64,000 nucleotides of DNA from Pseudomonas psychrophila (GTDB lineage Bacteria; Pseudomonadota; Gammaproteobacteria; Pseudomonadales; Pseudomonadaceae), in the NCBI RefSeq assembly GCF_001043005.1, contig NZ_JYKZ01000001.1, forward strand, positions 186,001 through 250,000, written 5' to 3'. Positions 63,774 to 64,000 of the stretch are shown here, piece after piece. Under the pieces are notes generated by a model. The model was not told the origin of the DNA. It saw nothing but the letters and a program-made list of their open reading frames with translations, and searched no databases. The stretch's first letter is position 1. Each line of letters starts with the position of its first letter. The translations under genes and the position numbers were made by a program.

Positions 63774-64000
63774 ATGCCCACGCGGTTAAACAAGTATTTA
63801 TCACTGTTCGCAGGGTTGATCCTCTGTACTTCAGTGTTCGCCGAGCCTACCCGCACTGAAACCTTTTCATTGCTCAGCCGCTCGGGCACCTATCACATGG
63901 ACGTCCCGCTGGATAAAGCACAGCGCTATTGGCTACAGAACAAACCTAAACTTGTGGTGGGTACCTCCACAGCGGACTACCCGCCTTTCGACATAACCGA
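63774..64000 (+). CDS. BvgS/RocS-type hybrid sensor kinase, N-terminal part
   Basis: Only the first 75 codons are in the window. ATG at 63774 with AGG just before it. Signal peptide MPTRLNKYLSLFAGLILCTSVFA, then the beginning of a periplasmic bacterial SBP_3 (Venus flytrap) domain, recognisable by the motif WLQNKPKLVVGTSTADYPPFDITE. This start fits BvgS, EvgS and RocS sensors, which have two such domains before the kinase, receiver and Hpt parts; those are outside the window. Confidence 0.82.
   Translation, partial: MPTRLNKYLSLFAGLILCTSVFAEPTRTETFSLLSRSGTYHMDVPLDKAQRYWLQNKPKLVVGTSTADYPPFDIT

Overview
The window is a chromosomal segment of a Pseudomonas, most likely from the P. fluorescens/fragi/putida side of the genus. 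Evidence: GC-rich genes; the order dapA-bamC-MBL hydrolase-purC-tRNA-Ser; the blocks lolCDE-PilZ-GDPD-sthA and mfd..nagZ-psrA-lexA-sulA..topA..fadAB; the C-terminal style of its proteins; and many REP-type palindromes of the GTGGGAGC class. From memory this order largely follows the P. aeruginosa core genome. Most of the window is core housekeeping DNA. I see no prophage, insertion sequence, CRISPR array, rRNA or complete genomic island.

Layout. 1-6.6 kb is an accessory metabolic stretch: the end of a cNMP-gated MscS-type channel, a YcaC hydrolase, a YtcJ-type amidohydrolase, a membrane-anchored ABM monooxygenase, an alpha/beta hydrolase, a GlxA-type regulator and a pirin. 6.6-7.3 kb is a gene-poor, lower-GC gap ending at tRNA-Ser(CGA). 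7.4-12.3 kb holds purC, an MBL hydrolase, bamC and dapA on the minus strand, with gcvR-like and bcp diverging from them. 12.5-16.1 kb is a copper module, queF(cinQ)-cinA diverging from cinR-cinS. 16.2-22.3 kb holds lolE-lolD-lolC, a PilZ protein, a glycerophosphodiesterase and sthA. 22.6-26.3 kb holds a chalcone-isomerase-like protein, an MHS-type carboxylate transporter and a long-form GAPDH. 26.6-36.2 kb is rich in DNA-repair genes: mfd, a SWIM/SNF2 helicase, nagZ, psrA, lexA and sulA. 36.3-44.8 kb holds two conserved unknowns, topA, a DUF1653 protein and fadBA. 44.9-52.4 kb holds a universal stress protein, uup, slt, a MOSC protein, cheV and a YegS-like lipid kinase. 52.6-57.8 kb holds a GMP/PMI bifunctional enzyme, the molybdenum cofactor genes moeA, moaB and mobA, a YgdI/R lipoprotein and a pseudouridine synthase. 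57.9-64 kb holds a glutaredoxin-like protein, a CPA2 antiporter, a yqjD-yqjE-yqjK-like operon, dgt, and the start of a BvgA/BvgS (Roc-type) two-component system cut by the window edge.

Regulation visible in the sequence. lexA has two tandem SOS boxes, one overlapping its -10, and sulA follows directly. psrA carries a perfect GAAAC-N4-GTTTC operator, and a near-match lies upstream of fadB, so the fatty-acid regulator and its known target sit in one window. cinR and cinA share a gap with a CusR/CopR-like palindrome.

The most distinctive non-coding feature is a family of long hairpins, about 40 to 150 bp, that start GTAGCAGCTGCCG and end with its complement. Together with ordinary REP elements they occupy most of the convergent gene gaps. 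I found no clear candidate for a wholly new defence or biosynthetic system. The best leads are this palindrome family, the copper/queuosine module, the low-GC scar beside tRNA-Ser and the AT-rich two-component locus at the right edge.
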